From the NCBI RefSeq assembly GCF_001715295.1, contig NZ_MDKB01000002.1, positions 2,126,967 to 2,190,966 of the forward strand: a stretch of DNA of 64,000 nucleotides. Reading direction: 5' to 3'. This document shows positions 44,479 through 52,648 of this stretch, one piece after another; positions within the stretch are counted from its first letter, which is position 1, and each line of letters opens with the position of its first letter. This stretch comes from Streptomyces griseus. GTDB lineage: Bacteria > Actinomycetota > Actinomycetes > Streptomycetales > Streptomycetaceae. Under the pieces are notes generated by a model that ran no database searches, was not told where the DNA came from, and was given only the letters and a program-made list of their open reading frames with translations. Position numbers and translations under genes: made by a program.

Positions 44479-44646
44479 CGTGAAATCCCCGTGGTCGCGC
44501 TGCCGGCAGGTGGTCCGGTCGCCGGCGTCGACGACGTTACGGAGGGCTTGTCACGAGGGTGTGCGGAGCAGCCGTACACGGACGCACGGCTGTCCATCGG
44601 TTGTGTAACAGCCGCTGGACAGCCCGGTCCGCCGGGAGGTGCCGCC

Positions 44647-45549
44647 TCAGGTCAGGGGGAGCCGGTACCGGCCGTTCGCCAGCGGCTCGACCAGGCCGTC
44701 GGCGACCAGCCCGTCCAGGGCGCGGGCCCGCTGCACGGGCTCCTCCCACACCGCGTCCAGCGCCGACTGCGGCACGGGAACGACGGAGTCGCGCAGAACG
44801 GAGAGCAGGCGACCGCGCACCTGCCGGTCCGTACCGGCGTACGTCTGTCCGCGGCGCGCGGGCCCCTGGTGGGCGGGCTTCCCGGCCAGCCGCCAGGCGC
44901 ACTGCCCGGAGATCGGGCAGCGGGTGCAGTCCTCGTTCTTCGCGGTGCAGACGAGCGCGCCGAGCTCCATCGTGGCGGCCGCCCACCGGGCCGCGCGTTC
45001 CTCCTCCTCGGGGAGCAGGGCACGGGCGAGCTTGCGCTCGGCCGCCGTGGTCGCGTTGGGCGGGTACTGGATGCCGGAGGCGGCCCGGGCGAAGACCCGG
45101 CGGACGTTCGTGTCCAGGACGGCGTGGCGCTGCCCGTACGCGAACGAGGCCACCGCCGCCGCCGTGTACTCGCCGATCCCGGGCAGAGCGAGCAGCTGAC
45201 CGTGCTCGCGCGGTACGTCGCCGCCGTGCCGTTCCGTTATCGCCTGCGCGGCCCCGTGCAGGCGCAGCGCGCGGCGGGGGTAACCGAGCCGGCCCCAGGC
45301 GCGGACCGCTTCGCCCGGCGCGTCGGCGGCGAGGTCGGCGGGGCGTGGCCAGCGGGCCATCCACTGTTCGTAGACCGGCAGGACCCGGCTGACGGGTGTC
45401 TGCTGCAGCATGAACTCGCTCACCATCACGCCCCAGGCGCCCGCTTCGGGGCGGCGCCAGGGCAGATCGCGGGCGTGCTGCTCGAACCACCCGATGACGG
45501 GGTCGTGGAGGGAGGCGGGGGGCGTGTGTGTCGCAGTCGTGGCAGTCAT
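44647..45549 (-). CDS. mutY: A/G-specific adenine glycosylase MutY
   Basis: The 300-residue base-excision enzyme removes A mispaired with 8-oxoG. EFMLQQTPVSRV contains the catalytic Glu, LPGIGEYTAAAVASFAYG the helix-hairpin-helix, VLDTNVRRV the catalytic Asp, and the 4Fe-4S loop has the canonical spacing C-X6-C-X2-C-X5-C (CTAKNEDCTRCPISGQC). The C-terminal 8-oxoG-recognition domain is shorter than in E. coli. It lies upstream of sigE on the same strand, with a 168-bp gap. Confidence 0.93.
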   Translation of the reverse strand: MTATTATHTPPASLHDPVIGWFEQHARDLPWRRPEAGAWGVMVSEFMLQQTPVSRVLPVYEQWMARWPRPADLAADAPGEAVRAWGRLGYPRRALRLHGAAQAITERHGGDVPREHGQLLALPGIGEYTAAAVASFAYGQRHAVLDTNVRRVFARAASGIQYPPNATTAAERKLARALLPEEEERAARWAAATMELGALVCTAKNEDCTRCPISGQCAWRLAGKPAHQGPARRGQTYAGTDRQVRGRLLSVLRDSVVPVPQSALDAVWEEPVQRARALDGLVADGLVEPLANGRYRLPLT

Positions 45550-45787
45550 CGCACCTACGATCCTGGCACGGAAGACGGGACATCGGGCACGGCCGCGGAG
45601 GTGTCGGCCCTGCGGAGGGCTCACGGGGTGATAACGCCACCCGTTCTGACCCCTCGGCGGCGGACCGGCAGGGCCTGAGTGGGGCAAAGCGGACGGAAGT
45701 GAAGTGAACGGCCGCGCCGTGATGATGATCCGGAAAACTTGTCGATCAGAGCGGCGGTTGGGGACCGGAGTTGGCCCCGAACTCTCG

Positions 45788-45793
45788 TAGAGT
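45788..45793 (+). promoter_or_regulatory. Putative -10 box (leaderless)
   Basis: TAGAGT ends 7 nt before GTG 45801. Confidence 0.5.
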
Positions 45794-45800
45794 TCTGACC

Positions 45801-46649
45801 GTGGGATCTATGCGCAATCCGGTCGGGCCACTTCCCTCCAGCATCTACTGGCGACGGAGGGCAGTAGCCGTGCTGGTGATCGCGCTGCTCGCGGCCGTGA
45901 CCGTGTGGGCCGTCACCTCGGCCGGCGGTGACCGGAGGAAGGACGACGCGAAGTCGGGCGACTCGGGTCCCGCCCCCTCCATCACCCCCGGTCCCTCCAG
46001 CTCCGGTCCGGTCGTCGGCCAACCGCCCGGCGGGCGCGACGAGTCGGGGGATTCCGGTGGTGGCGGCGCCGGTACGGACCCGGGTGCCGGAGGTGGCGAC
46101 GGCGGCACCGGAGCGGGGAGCGCGGCAGGCTCCGGTACGACGGGAGCGGGCGGCTCCACCGCGGCGGGCGCGGGCTCAGCGGGATCAGTCGCGGGCGGAA
46201 CCGGAACCGGAACGCCGGCCGTGCAGGTGCCGGCCGGCTCGGCCCTCCCGAACTGCGCTGCCTCCGCACTTCAGTTGGGCCTCCGGACGGACAACAGTTA
46301 CGGCCCCGACGACAAGCCCGAGTTCCGGCTGACCGTGCGGAACACCTCGGCCACCGACTGCAAGGCCGACTTCGGCCCGAAGAGCGCGGTGCTGACGGTC
46401 ACCGAGGCCGGAGGTGAGGACGAGCAGGTGTGGTCCTCCGAGGACTGCCCGGCGGCGGCCGGACCGGTGTTCCTGAAGATCCCGGCGGGTGCGACGGTCG
46501 TCCACACCGTGACGTGGGACCGCAGGACGAGCACTCCGAAGTGCGCGACCCCGGCTGTGGCGAAGGCGTCGCCGGGCACGTACCTCCTGGAGGCACAGGT
46601 CCCCGGCGAACCGCTCCGGCGCGTGTCGTTCGTCCTCGCCAGGGACTGA
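45801..46649 (+). CDS. Membrane-anchored exported protein with Gly/Ser/Thr-rich linker
   Basis: The 282-residue protein has one N-terminal transmembrane segment (about 20-42, AVAVLVIALLAAVTVWAV), a long low-complexity Gly/Ser/Ala linker to residue ~150, and a beta-rich C-terminal domain (LPNCAASALQLGLRTDNSYGPDDKPEFRLTVRNTSATDCKADFGPKSAVLTVTEAG) with paired cysteines, like an Ig-type DUF4232-related domain. The fold is inferred from the pattern; the function is unknown. GTG 45801 is supported by the TAGAGT box. Confidence 0.75.
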   Translation: MGSMRNPVGPLPSSIYWRRRAVAVLVIALLAAVTVWAVTSAGGDRRKDDAKSGDSGPAPSITPGPSSSGPVVGQPPGGRDESGDSGGGGAGTDPGAGGGDGGTGAGSAAGSGTTGAGGSTAAGAGSAGSVAGGTGTGTPAVQVPAGSALPNCAASALQLGLRTDNSYGPDDKPEFRLTVRNTSATDCKADFGPKSAVLTVTEAGGEDEQVWSSEDCPAAAGPVFLKIPAGATVVHTVTWDRRTSTPKCATPAVAKASPGTYLLEAQVPGEPLRRVSFVLARD

Positions 46650-46723
46650 CACCGGGCGCATCGAGCACCGACACCGAGCGCGTCACGTCCTGACACCGGG
46701 AGCAAAGGGCTGCCACCGGACGG
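46647..46723. repeat. Degenerate 22-bp direct repeats after a stop codon
   Basis: TGACACCGGGCGCA (46647), CGACACCGAGCGCG (46669), TGACACCGGGAGCA (46691) and TGCCACCGGACGGG (46711) follow each other at 20-22 bp steps. The first copy includes the stop codon of the preceding gene. Confidence 0.5.
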
Positions 46724-46907
46724 GAGCTCGGCCCCGGGATACCGGGACGGACCGGTCGGCGTCAGCGCGCGGGTCGTCCGGTGAGCGGGACCACGGCCGG
46801 TGGCCGAGGCCCGTGTCCGGCGGCGCGGGACACCGTCCGGTGCGCAGGGTGGACACGCGGCCGCCGGGTGGCTCCGGTCCCGCCCCGGCCCGATGCGGCG
46901 GGGATTC

Positions 46908-48032
46908 CTAGACGTACCGCTCGAGGATCGACGACTCGGCGAGCCGCGAGAGACCCTCGCGCACGCTCCGGGCCCTGGCCTCGCCGACGCCGTCCACGGT
47001 CTGGAGGTCGTCCACGCTGGCGGCGAGCAGCTTCTGCAGGCCGCCGAAGTGCTCCACCAGACGCTCGATGATGGCCCCGGGCAGCCGGGGCACCTTCGCC
47101 AGCAGCCGGTATCCCCGCGGCGACACCGCCGAGTCCAGCGTCTCCGGGGAGCCGCTGTAGCCCAGCGCCCGTGCGACCACCGGGAGTTCGAGCAGTTCCG
47201 TATGCGTGAGCGTGTCCAGCTCGGTCAGCGCCTCCGCGACCGTACGGGACCGCTTCGCGGTCGGCTCGGGGACGTAGTCGCGCACGACCAGCTCCCGCTC
47301 GGGCTCCACGCCCGCGATCAGTTCGTCCAGCTGGAGCGAGAGGAGCCTGCCGTCGGTGCCCAGCTCCACGACGTACTCGGCGATCTCCGTGGCGATCCGG
47401 CGCACCATCTCCAGCCGCTGCGCGACCGCCGTCACGTCCCGGACGGTCACCAGGTCCTCGATCTCCAGGGCGGAGAGGGTCCCGGCGACCTCGTCCAGAC
47501 GGAGCTTGTACCGCTCCAGCGTCGCGAGCGCCTGGTTGGCGCGGGACAGGATCGCGGAGGACTCCTCCAGGACCCGGCGCTCCCCGTCCACGTACAGGGC
47601 GATGAGACGCATCGACTGGGAGACCGAGACGACCGGGAAGCCGCACGCCTTGGATACGCGGTCGGCCGTGCGGTGGCGGGTGCCCGTCTCCTCGGTGGGG
47701 ATGGAGGCGTCCGGGACCAGCTGTACGCCGGCCCGCAGGATCTTGGTCATGTCCTTGTCGAGGATCAGCGCGCCGTCCAGCTTGCACAGCTCGCGCAACC
47801 GCGTCGCGGTGAACTCCACGTCCAGCACGAAACCGCCGGTGCACATGGATTCCACCGTCTTGTCCATGCCGAGGACGATCAGCCCGCCGGTGTTGCCGCG
47901 GAGGATGCGCTCCAGGCCGTCGCGGAGGGCCATTCCGGGCGCGACCGCGCTCAACGAGGCGCGCATCAACGCCTCGTTACCGGTGCCTTGGCCGGACTTT
48001 CCGGGCGAGGTTGCCCGGTCGTTGGCTGCCAC
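46908..48032 (-). CDS. disA: DNA-integrity scanning diadenylate cyclase DisA
   Basis: The 374-residue enzyme makes cyclic di-AMP from ATP. The DAC domain has GGLIVLG, KLDGALILD (DGA motif) and TGTRHRTADRVSKACG (RHR motif); a helical linker and a C-terminal HhH DNA-binding region (LQTVDGVGEARARSVREGL) follow. GTG 48032 has GGAGGAG 5-6 nt upstream. The gene is downstream of radA on the same strand, as in Bacillus and most actinobacteria. Confidence 0.96.
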   Translation of the reverse strand: MAANDRATSPGKSGQGTGNEALMRASLSAVAPGMALRDGLERILRGNTGGLIVLGMDKTVESMCTGGFVLDVEFTATRLRELCKLDGALILDKDMTKILRAGVQLVPDASIPTEETGTRHRTADRVSKACGFPVVSVSQSMRLIALYVDGERRVLEESSAILSRANQALATLERYKLRLDEVAGTLSALEIEDLVTVRDVTAVAQRLEMVRRIATEIAEYVVELGTDGRLLSLQLDELIAGVEPERELVVRDYVPEPTAKRSRTVAEALTELDTLTHTELLELPVVARALGYSGSPETLDSAVSPRGYRLLAKVPRLPGAIIERLVEHFGGLQKLLAASVDDLQTVDGVGEARARSVREGLSRLAESSILERYV

Positions 48033-48112
48033 TGCACTCCTCCGGTCACAGGTTTGCGGTGCCCTTACGTCCCTCATACCGTGTGTACGGGCGGGCGAGA
48101 CCAGGGCAAAGT

Positions 48113-49525
48113 CTACCGGCGTGCGCCGTCCTCCTGTGGTCCGTCCGGGCGAGACCGGCGGGGCAGGACTCTGAGGGCGTCGCCCATGTCGGCGACTTCC
48201 GTGACTTTCATACCGGACGGTACCTGTCCCGGGTCCCTCGGGACGAGGGCGTGCTTGAACCCGAGACGGTGGGCCTCGGCCAGTCTCCGCTGGACCCCCG
48301 TCACCCTCCTGACCTCGCCCGCCAGGCCCACTTCGCCGATCGCGACGAGATTCTTCGGCAGGGGTGTGTCGCTGGCCGCACTGGCCAGCGCAAGCGCGAT
48401 GGCCAGGTCCGCGGCGGGCTCGGTGAGCTTCACGCCCCCCACCGTCGCGCTGTAGATGTCCCGCTTGCCGAGCGCGCTGATCCGGCCCCGTTGTTCCAGG
48501 ACGGCGAGCATCATCGAGACCCGGGAGGTCTCCAGGCCCGAGGTGGTGCGCCGGGGGGAGGGAATCTGCGAATCCACCGTCAGCGCCTGCACCTCGGCGA
48601 CGAGGGGACGCTTGCCCTCCAGCGTGACGGTCAGGCAGGTGCCCGGGACCGGCTCGTCGCGGCGGGTGAGGAAGAGCCCGGAGGGATCGGCGAGGCCGGT
48701 GATGCCCTCGTCGTGCAGCTCGAAGCAGCCCACCTCGTCGGTGGCGCCGTACCTGTTCTTGACGCCCCGCACGAGCCGGAGGCGGGCGTGCCGGTCCCCC
48801 TCGAAGGACAGCACGACGTCGACGAGGTGCTCCAGCAACCGCGGCCCGGCGATGGCGCCGTCCTTGGTGACGTGGCCGACCAGGAGCGTCGACATGCCGC
48901 GCTCCTTCGACGCCCGGATGAGCGCGCCCGCGACCTCGCGGACCTGTGCCATGCCCCCGGGCGCCCCGTCGATCTCCGGGGAGGCGACGGTCTGCACGGA
49001 GTCCAGGACGAGCAGGGACGGCTCGACCGCGTCCAGGTGCCCGAGGACGGCGGACAGGTCGGTCTCGGCAGCCAGGTACAGATGGTCGTTGATCGCCCGG
49101 ATCCGGTCCGCCCGCATCCGCACCTGGCTCGCGGACTCCTCGGCCGTGACGTAGAGGGTGCGGTGCTCGTCGCTCGCCGCCTTGGCGGCCACGTCGAGCA
49201 GGAGGGTCGACTTGCCGACGCCGGGCTCGCCCGCGAGCAGCACGACGGCGCCGGGCACGAGCCCGCCGCCCAGGACGCGGTCCAGCTCGCCGACACCGGT
49301 CGAGCGGGCCGTGGCCTGCCGGCTGTCCACCTGGCCGATCGGCAGGGCGGCGGTGGAGACCCGGCCGGCCGCGGTGGTGCGGACGGCGGGAGCGCCGCCG
49401 AACTCCTCGACCGTCCCCCAGGCCTGGCACTCGGGGCAACGGCCGAGCCACTTGGCGGTCGTCCAGCCGCATTCGGTGCAGCGGTAGGACGGCCGGTCCT
49501 TCGCGGATTTCGTACGGGCAGCCAT
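48113..49525 (-). CDS. radA: DNA repair protein RadA (Sms)
   Basis: The 470-residue RecA-like ATPase drives branch migration in recombinational repair and in Bacillus restrains DisA. N-terminal C4 zinc finger CTECGWTTAKWLGRCPEC, Walker A GEPGVGKSTL, the RadA-specific KNRYGATDEVG motif and a C-terminal Lon-like domain (ADLAIALALASAASD). It is followed by disA after 80 bp. A TACGGT box lies 6 nt before its ATG. Confidence 0.96.
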   Translation of the reverse strand: MAARTKSAKDRPSYRCTECGWTTAKWLGRCPECQAWGTVEEFGGAPAVRTTAAGRVSTAALPIGQVDSRQATARSTGVGELDRVLGGGLVPGAVVLLAGEPGVGKSTLLLDVAAKAASDEHRTLYVTAEESASQVRMRADRIRAINDHLYLAAETDLSAVLGHLDAVEPSLLVLDSVQTVASPEIDGAPGGMAQVREVAGALIRASKERGMSTLLVGHVTKDGAIAGPRLLEHLVDVVLSFEGDRHARLRLVRGVKNRYGATDEVGCFELHDEGITGLADPSGLFLTRRDEPVPGTCLTVTLEGKRPLVAEVQALTVDSQIPSPRRTTSGLETSRVSMMLAVLEQRGRISALGKRDIYSATVGGVKLTEPAADLAIALALASAASDTPLPKNLVAIGEVGLAGEVRRVTGVQRRLAEAHRLGFKHALVPRDPGQVPSGMKVTEVADMGDALRVLPRRSRPDGPQEDGARR

Positions 49526-49531
49526 GGCGTC

Positions 49532-49537
49532 ACCGTA
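49532..49537 (-). promoter_or_regulatory. radA: Putative -10 box (leaderless) of radA
   Basis: TACGGT on the minus strand, ending 6 nt before ATG 49525. Confidence 0.5.
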
Positions 49538-49580
49538 TAGGGGCGGTCCGACAGTCCGGTCCGCCGGTGCGAAAGCCGAA

Positions 49581-49631
49581 CGTATGCCCGATACGGCTCA
49601 TCCTGTGGAATATGGGATTCCTGTCCCATAT
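49581..49631. promoter_or_regulatory. Two palindromes in the radA / sigma-fusion divergent region
   Basis: CGTAT-N5-ATACG (49581-49595) and ATATGGGA-N6-TCCCATAT (49610-49631) lie between radA and the divergent sigma-like gene. Both are perfect inverted repeats and stand out as AT-rich. Confidence 0.55.
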
Positions 49632-49699
49632 CACGGGATACGTTCACTCGTAAGCAGTAATTACGCAGAAGGGGCACCAGGGCGCCGCCGATTTCTGCC

Positions 49700-49705
49700 T
49701 ACGGT
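49700..49705 (+). promoter_or_regulatory. Putative -10 box (leaderless) of the sigma-fusion gene
   Basis: TACGGT ends 6 nt before GTG 49712. Confidence 0.5.
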
Positions 49706-49711
49706 CGCCAG

Positions 49712-51526
49712 GTGACGAGCAGCAGGCTGGAGATCCCCGGACACACCACCGGCGCACACCGCGCGCAGCGACGTGCGCCCCACCCGTCGGCACAGCGCAC
49801 GCCCGCACGTTACGAGCCGTACCTCGACGGCCTGTTCACCTACTGCCTCTCCGTGCTGTGCGACCACGAGGCGGCCACCGACGCGCTCGGCTCGGCCCTC
49901 GCGATCGCGGAACGGCAGGACGGCCGGTGCCCCGCGGCCGAGGAGGAACGTAAATCCTGGCTGTACGCCCTGGCCAGGTGGACGTGCCTGCGCGCTCTCA
50001 CCGAGCGGCAGCGGGGCCGGCAGGCCCATCGCCGTACGACCGCTCCGCCGCCCCCCGTGCCCGCTCCCACCGCCGGGATCCGCCCCGCCGGCGACACGGC
50101 GGCAGGCCCCGGGAGCGCGGAGTCGCCCGCGGCGGAAGCCCGTCGGCGTGAACTCGCGCGGCTGGCCTGGCCGGAGGCCGCGGGCACCACCCCGGAGCAG
50201 CGGGAGGCGCTGGAGCTGGCCGTCCGTCACGGGCTCCCACCGCGCGCGGTCGCGGCCGTGCTCGGCCTCGACCCCGCCGGGGCCCGCGAGCTGCTGGCCG
50301 CCGCGGCGTGCGAGGTGGAGCGCACCCGTGCCGCCCTCGCCGTCGTCGAGCGGGGTGACTGCGCCACCGTCGCCCGGCTCGTCGGCAGCCACCGGGTGCT
50401 TCTCTCCGCGGCCCTGCGCCGTGAGCTCGTCCGGCACGTCGACGACTGTCCGCGGTGCCGTCGGGCCGCCGAGCGGGCGGGTGCGGCCGGACCCTGGCCC
50501 GGTGCGAGCGTCACCCCGGCCGCCGCGCTGGCGGTCGTGGAGGCTCCGCGCCCCTCCGTGCGGGTCGCCCTGGCCCATGCCAGGCGGACCAGGCCGGGTG
50601 CTCCACGCTTCGGCCGGACGGGTTTCCCCCTCGATCCGAAGGACCGTGCCGCCCGCCGGGACCGGCTGCGCGCGCGGGTCGTGACGACGACGGTCGTGGC
50701 GACGGTGGTCGCCGCCCCGGTGATCGCCCTCTGGGCCGCCTACCGGGGGGCGCCGCTGACGGGGGAAGGGCGCGACGGGTCCTCGGTCAGCGCGACGGAG
50801 AGGGACGGGGAAGCGGGATCCGGCGGCACTCCCTACGAGGAGTACGAGAACGCGGGCAACGCCGGCCCCGAAGGCGACGGGTGGTTCCCCGGCGACGCCC
50901 GGCGGCCGGACGTCTCGGCGGAGGTCCTGAGTGTGCCGGCCGGTCCTGAGGGCTCCGGCACGCTGGAGGTGTCGGCCCACTCCTCCGGAGGCCTGACGGC
51001 CATCACCCTGGAGGTGGCCGGAGGTGAACCGGTCGCCTGGTCGGCCAGGACGGACGTCCCCTGGCTGAGCCTCAGCCGCTCGTCCGGCACGCTCGCCCCC
51101 GGGCGGAGCGTCACCCTGTACGTCAGCGTCGACCGGACGGCCGAGCCGGAGGGCCCCTGGAGCGCGCGCGTCCGGTTCACCCCCTCCGGGTCCGTGGTGG
51201 CGATCACGGGGTCCGGCGTACCGGCCCCGGCCCCCGGAAAGCCGGGGCCGGCTCCGGATCCCTCGTCCGGGGGTTCCCCCGGCCCGTCCGGCCCCCCCGC
51301 TCCCTCCTCACCGCCCCCGCCGTCCGGTCCGTCGGACCCCCCGGAGCCGACGGAACCCACCGCCCCGCCGGACCCCACGGACCCGACACCCCCCGCGACA
51401 GATCCCCCGGCCACCGATCCGCCCGGATCACCCGGGCCCATTCCGTCCCCCACCGGCACGTCACCCGAACCACCGCCGTCCGGGCCGGCGACGGAGGCGG
51501 GCGGGACGACGCAGCCGCCCGGCTGA
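49712..51526 (+). CDS. Sigma-factor-like / zinc-finger / transmembrane / BACON-domain fusion protein
   Basis: The 604-residue protein has an N-terminal ECF-sigma-like part: region 2-like 30-105 (YLDGLFTYCLSVLCDHEAATDALGSAL, KSWLYALARWTCLRAL) and region 4-like 158-205 (TPEQREALELAVRHGLPPRAVAAVLGLDPAGARELLA). Then comes an anti-sigma-type zinc motif HVDDCPRC (242-249, H-X3-C-X2-C), a TM helix (about 323-343), an exported Ig-like BACON-type domain (about 395-490, VPWLSLSRSSGTLAPGRSVTLYVSVDR) and a Pro-rich tail. The inferred role is a membrane-tethered regulator. Confidence 0.75.
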   Translation: MTSSRLEIPGHTTGAHRAQRRAPHPSAQRTPARYEPYLDGLFTYCLSVLCDHEAATDALGSALAIAERQDGRCPAAEEERKSWLYALARWTCLRALTERQRGRQAHRRTTAPPPPVPAPTAGIRPAGDTAAGPGSAESPAAEARRRELARLAWPEAAGTTPEQREALELAVRHGLPPRAVAAVLGLDPAGARELLAAAACEVERTRAALAVVERGDCATVARLVGSHRVLLSAALRRELVRHVDDCPRCRRAAERAGAAGPWPGASVTPAAALAVVEAPRPSVRVALAHARRTRPGAPRFGRTGFPLDPKDRAARRDRLRARVVTTTVVATVVAAPVIALWAAYRGAPLTGEGRDGSSVSATERDGEAGSGGTPYEEYENAGNAGPEGDGWFPGDARRPDVSAEVLSVPAGPEGSGTLEVSAHSSGGLTAITLEVAGGEPVAWSARTDVPWLSLSRSSGTLAPGRSVTLYVSVDRTAEPEGPWSARVRFTPSGSVVAITGSGVPAPAPGKPGPAPDPSSGGSPGPSGPPAPSSPPPPSGPSDPPEPTEPTAPPDPTDPTPPATDPPATDPPGSPGPIPSPTGTSPEPPPSGPATEAGGTTQPPG

Positions 51527-51690
51527 CGGCGCGCGGATCGACGACCCGTCCGGCGGCAAGGACAGCGGTGCCCGTCTGCGGGTGGTGCCCACCCGTGCCC
51601 GTTGCCGCCCGCGGGGCCGTGCCCGCCCGCAGACCCGTGCCCGGACCCTCGGGGAACCACGGCCCGGACCGCCGGTCCGGGCCGGGCGGC

Positions 51691-52530
51691 TCACACGGGG
51701 TCGGCCGGATGCGGGGCCATCGGCAGCAGTGAGGAGAGCCGCTGCTCGCACAGTTCGACCAGCCGGTCGTACGCCTCCGCTCCCATCAGCTCGGTGAGCT
51801 CGGGGCGGTAGGAGACGTAGACCGGGTCCCCCGCCCCGTGCGCGGAGGTCGCCGACGTGCACCACCAGTGCAGGTCGTGTCCGCCCGGCCCCCAGCCCCG
51901 TCGGTCGTACTCGCCGATCGACACCTGGAGCACGCGCGTGTCGTCGGGCCGGTCGATCCACTCGTACGTCCGCCGGACCGGCAGCTGCCAGCACACGTCA
52001 GGCTTGGTCTCCAGCGGTTCCTTGCCCTCCCGCAGGGCCAGGATGTGGAGGGAGCAGCCCGCGCCGCCCGGGAACCCCGGCCGGTTCTGGAAGATGCAGG
52101 AGCCCTCCCAGCGCCGGGTCTGGCGTTCGCCGTCCTCGTCGACGCCGACCCAGCCCGTCTTCGTGCCGACGTCGTGGAACTGCCACAGCTCCGGTGTGAG
52201 CCGCGCGACATGGCCGGCCACCCGCTTCTCGTCGTCCTCGTCCGAGAAGTGCGCGCCCAGCGTGCAGCACCCGTCGTCCGCGCGGCCCGCCTGGATGCCC
52301 TGGCAGCCGCTGCCGAAGACGCAGGTCCACCGCGACGTCAGCCAGGTCAGATCGCAGCGGAAGACCTGCTCGTCGTCGGCGGGGTCGGGGAATTCGACCC
52401 AGGCCCGAGCGAAGTCGAGTCCCTTCTCGTCGGGCTCGTCCGGCCCGGGTGTCTCCGGCTGCGGCATCTCCTGCTTCGTTCTCTGCTTCTTCGTGACTTT
52501 GTCCGGCTTCGCCTTTTTCGTCTTTGGCAC
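51691..52530 (-). CDS. Cysteine-rich hypothetical protein
   Basis: The 279-residue protein begins with a Lys-rich tail (PKTKKAKPDKVTKKQRTKQE) and then has nine cysteines, at about 59, 70, 76, 88, 89, 145, 159, 180 and 224, in segments such as SRWTCVFGSGCQG, DDGCCTLGAHF, and GSCIFQNRPGFPGGAGCSLH. The pattern resembles YkgJ/DUF3109-like putative metal or Fe-S proteins, but I cannot assign a function. GTG 52530 was chosen because the Lys-rich start is typical and upstream codons are poor. It is divergent from ppx. Confidence 0.7.
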   Translation of the reverse strand: MPKTKKAKPDKVTKKQRTKQEMPQPETPGPDEPDEKGLDFARAWVEFPDPADDEQVFRCDLTWLTSRWTCVFGSGCQGIQAGRADDGCCTLGAHFSDEDDEKRVAGHVARLTPELWQFHDVGTKTGWVGVDEDGERQTRRWEGSCIFQNRPGFPGGAGCSLHILALREGKEPLETKPDVCWQLPVRRTYEWIDRPDDTRVLQVSIGEYDRRGWGPGGHDLHWWCTSATSAHGAGDPVYVSYRPELTELMGAEAYDRLVELCEQRLSSLLPMAPHPADPV

Positions 52531-52635
52531 GCGCCCAGAGTAAGGCCGGGCGGCAACCGGCGGGCGGGAGAAGGCCCGTGCCGAACCCCACGGCGCCGCC
52601 TCGCCCTGCCGGTCGGTCCGGACCCCGTGCCGCAG

Positions 52636-52641
52636 TAGCGT
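52636..52641 (+). promoter_or_regulatory. Putative -10 box (leaderless) of the Ppx/GppA gene
   Basis: TAGCGT ends 7 nt before ATG 52649. Confidence 0.5.
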
Positions 52642-52648
52642 TCCGGGT

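Noticed and set aside
46647..46723. CRISPR-like 22-bp spacing
   Set aside because: Four diverged copies with 8-nt gaps, no cas genes; simple tandem duplication explains them.
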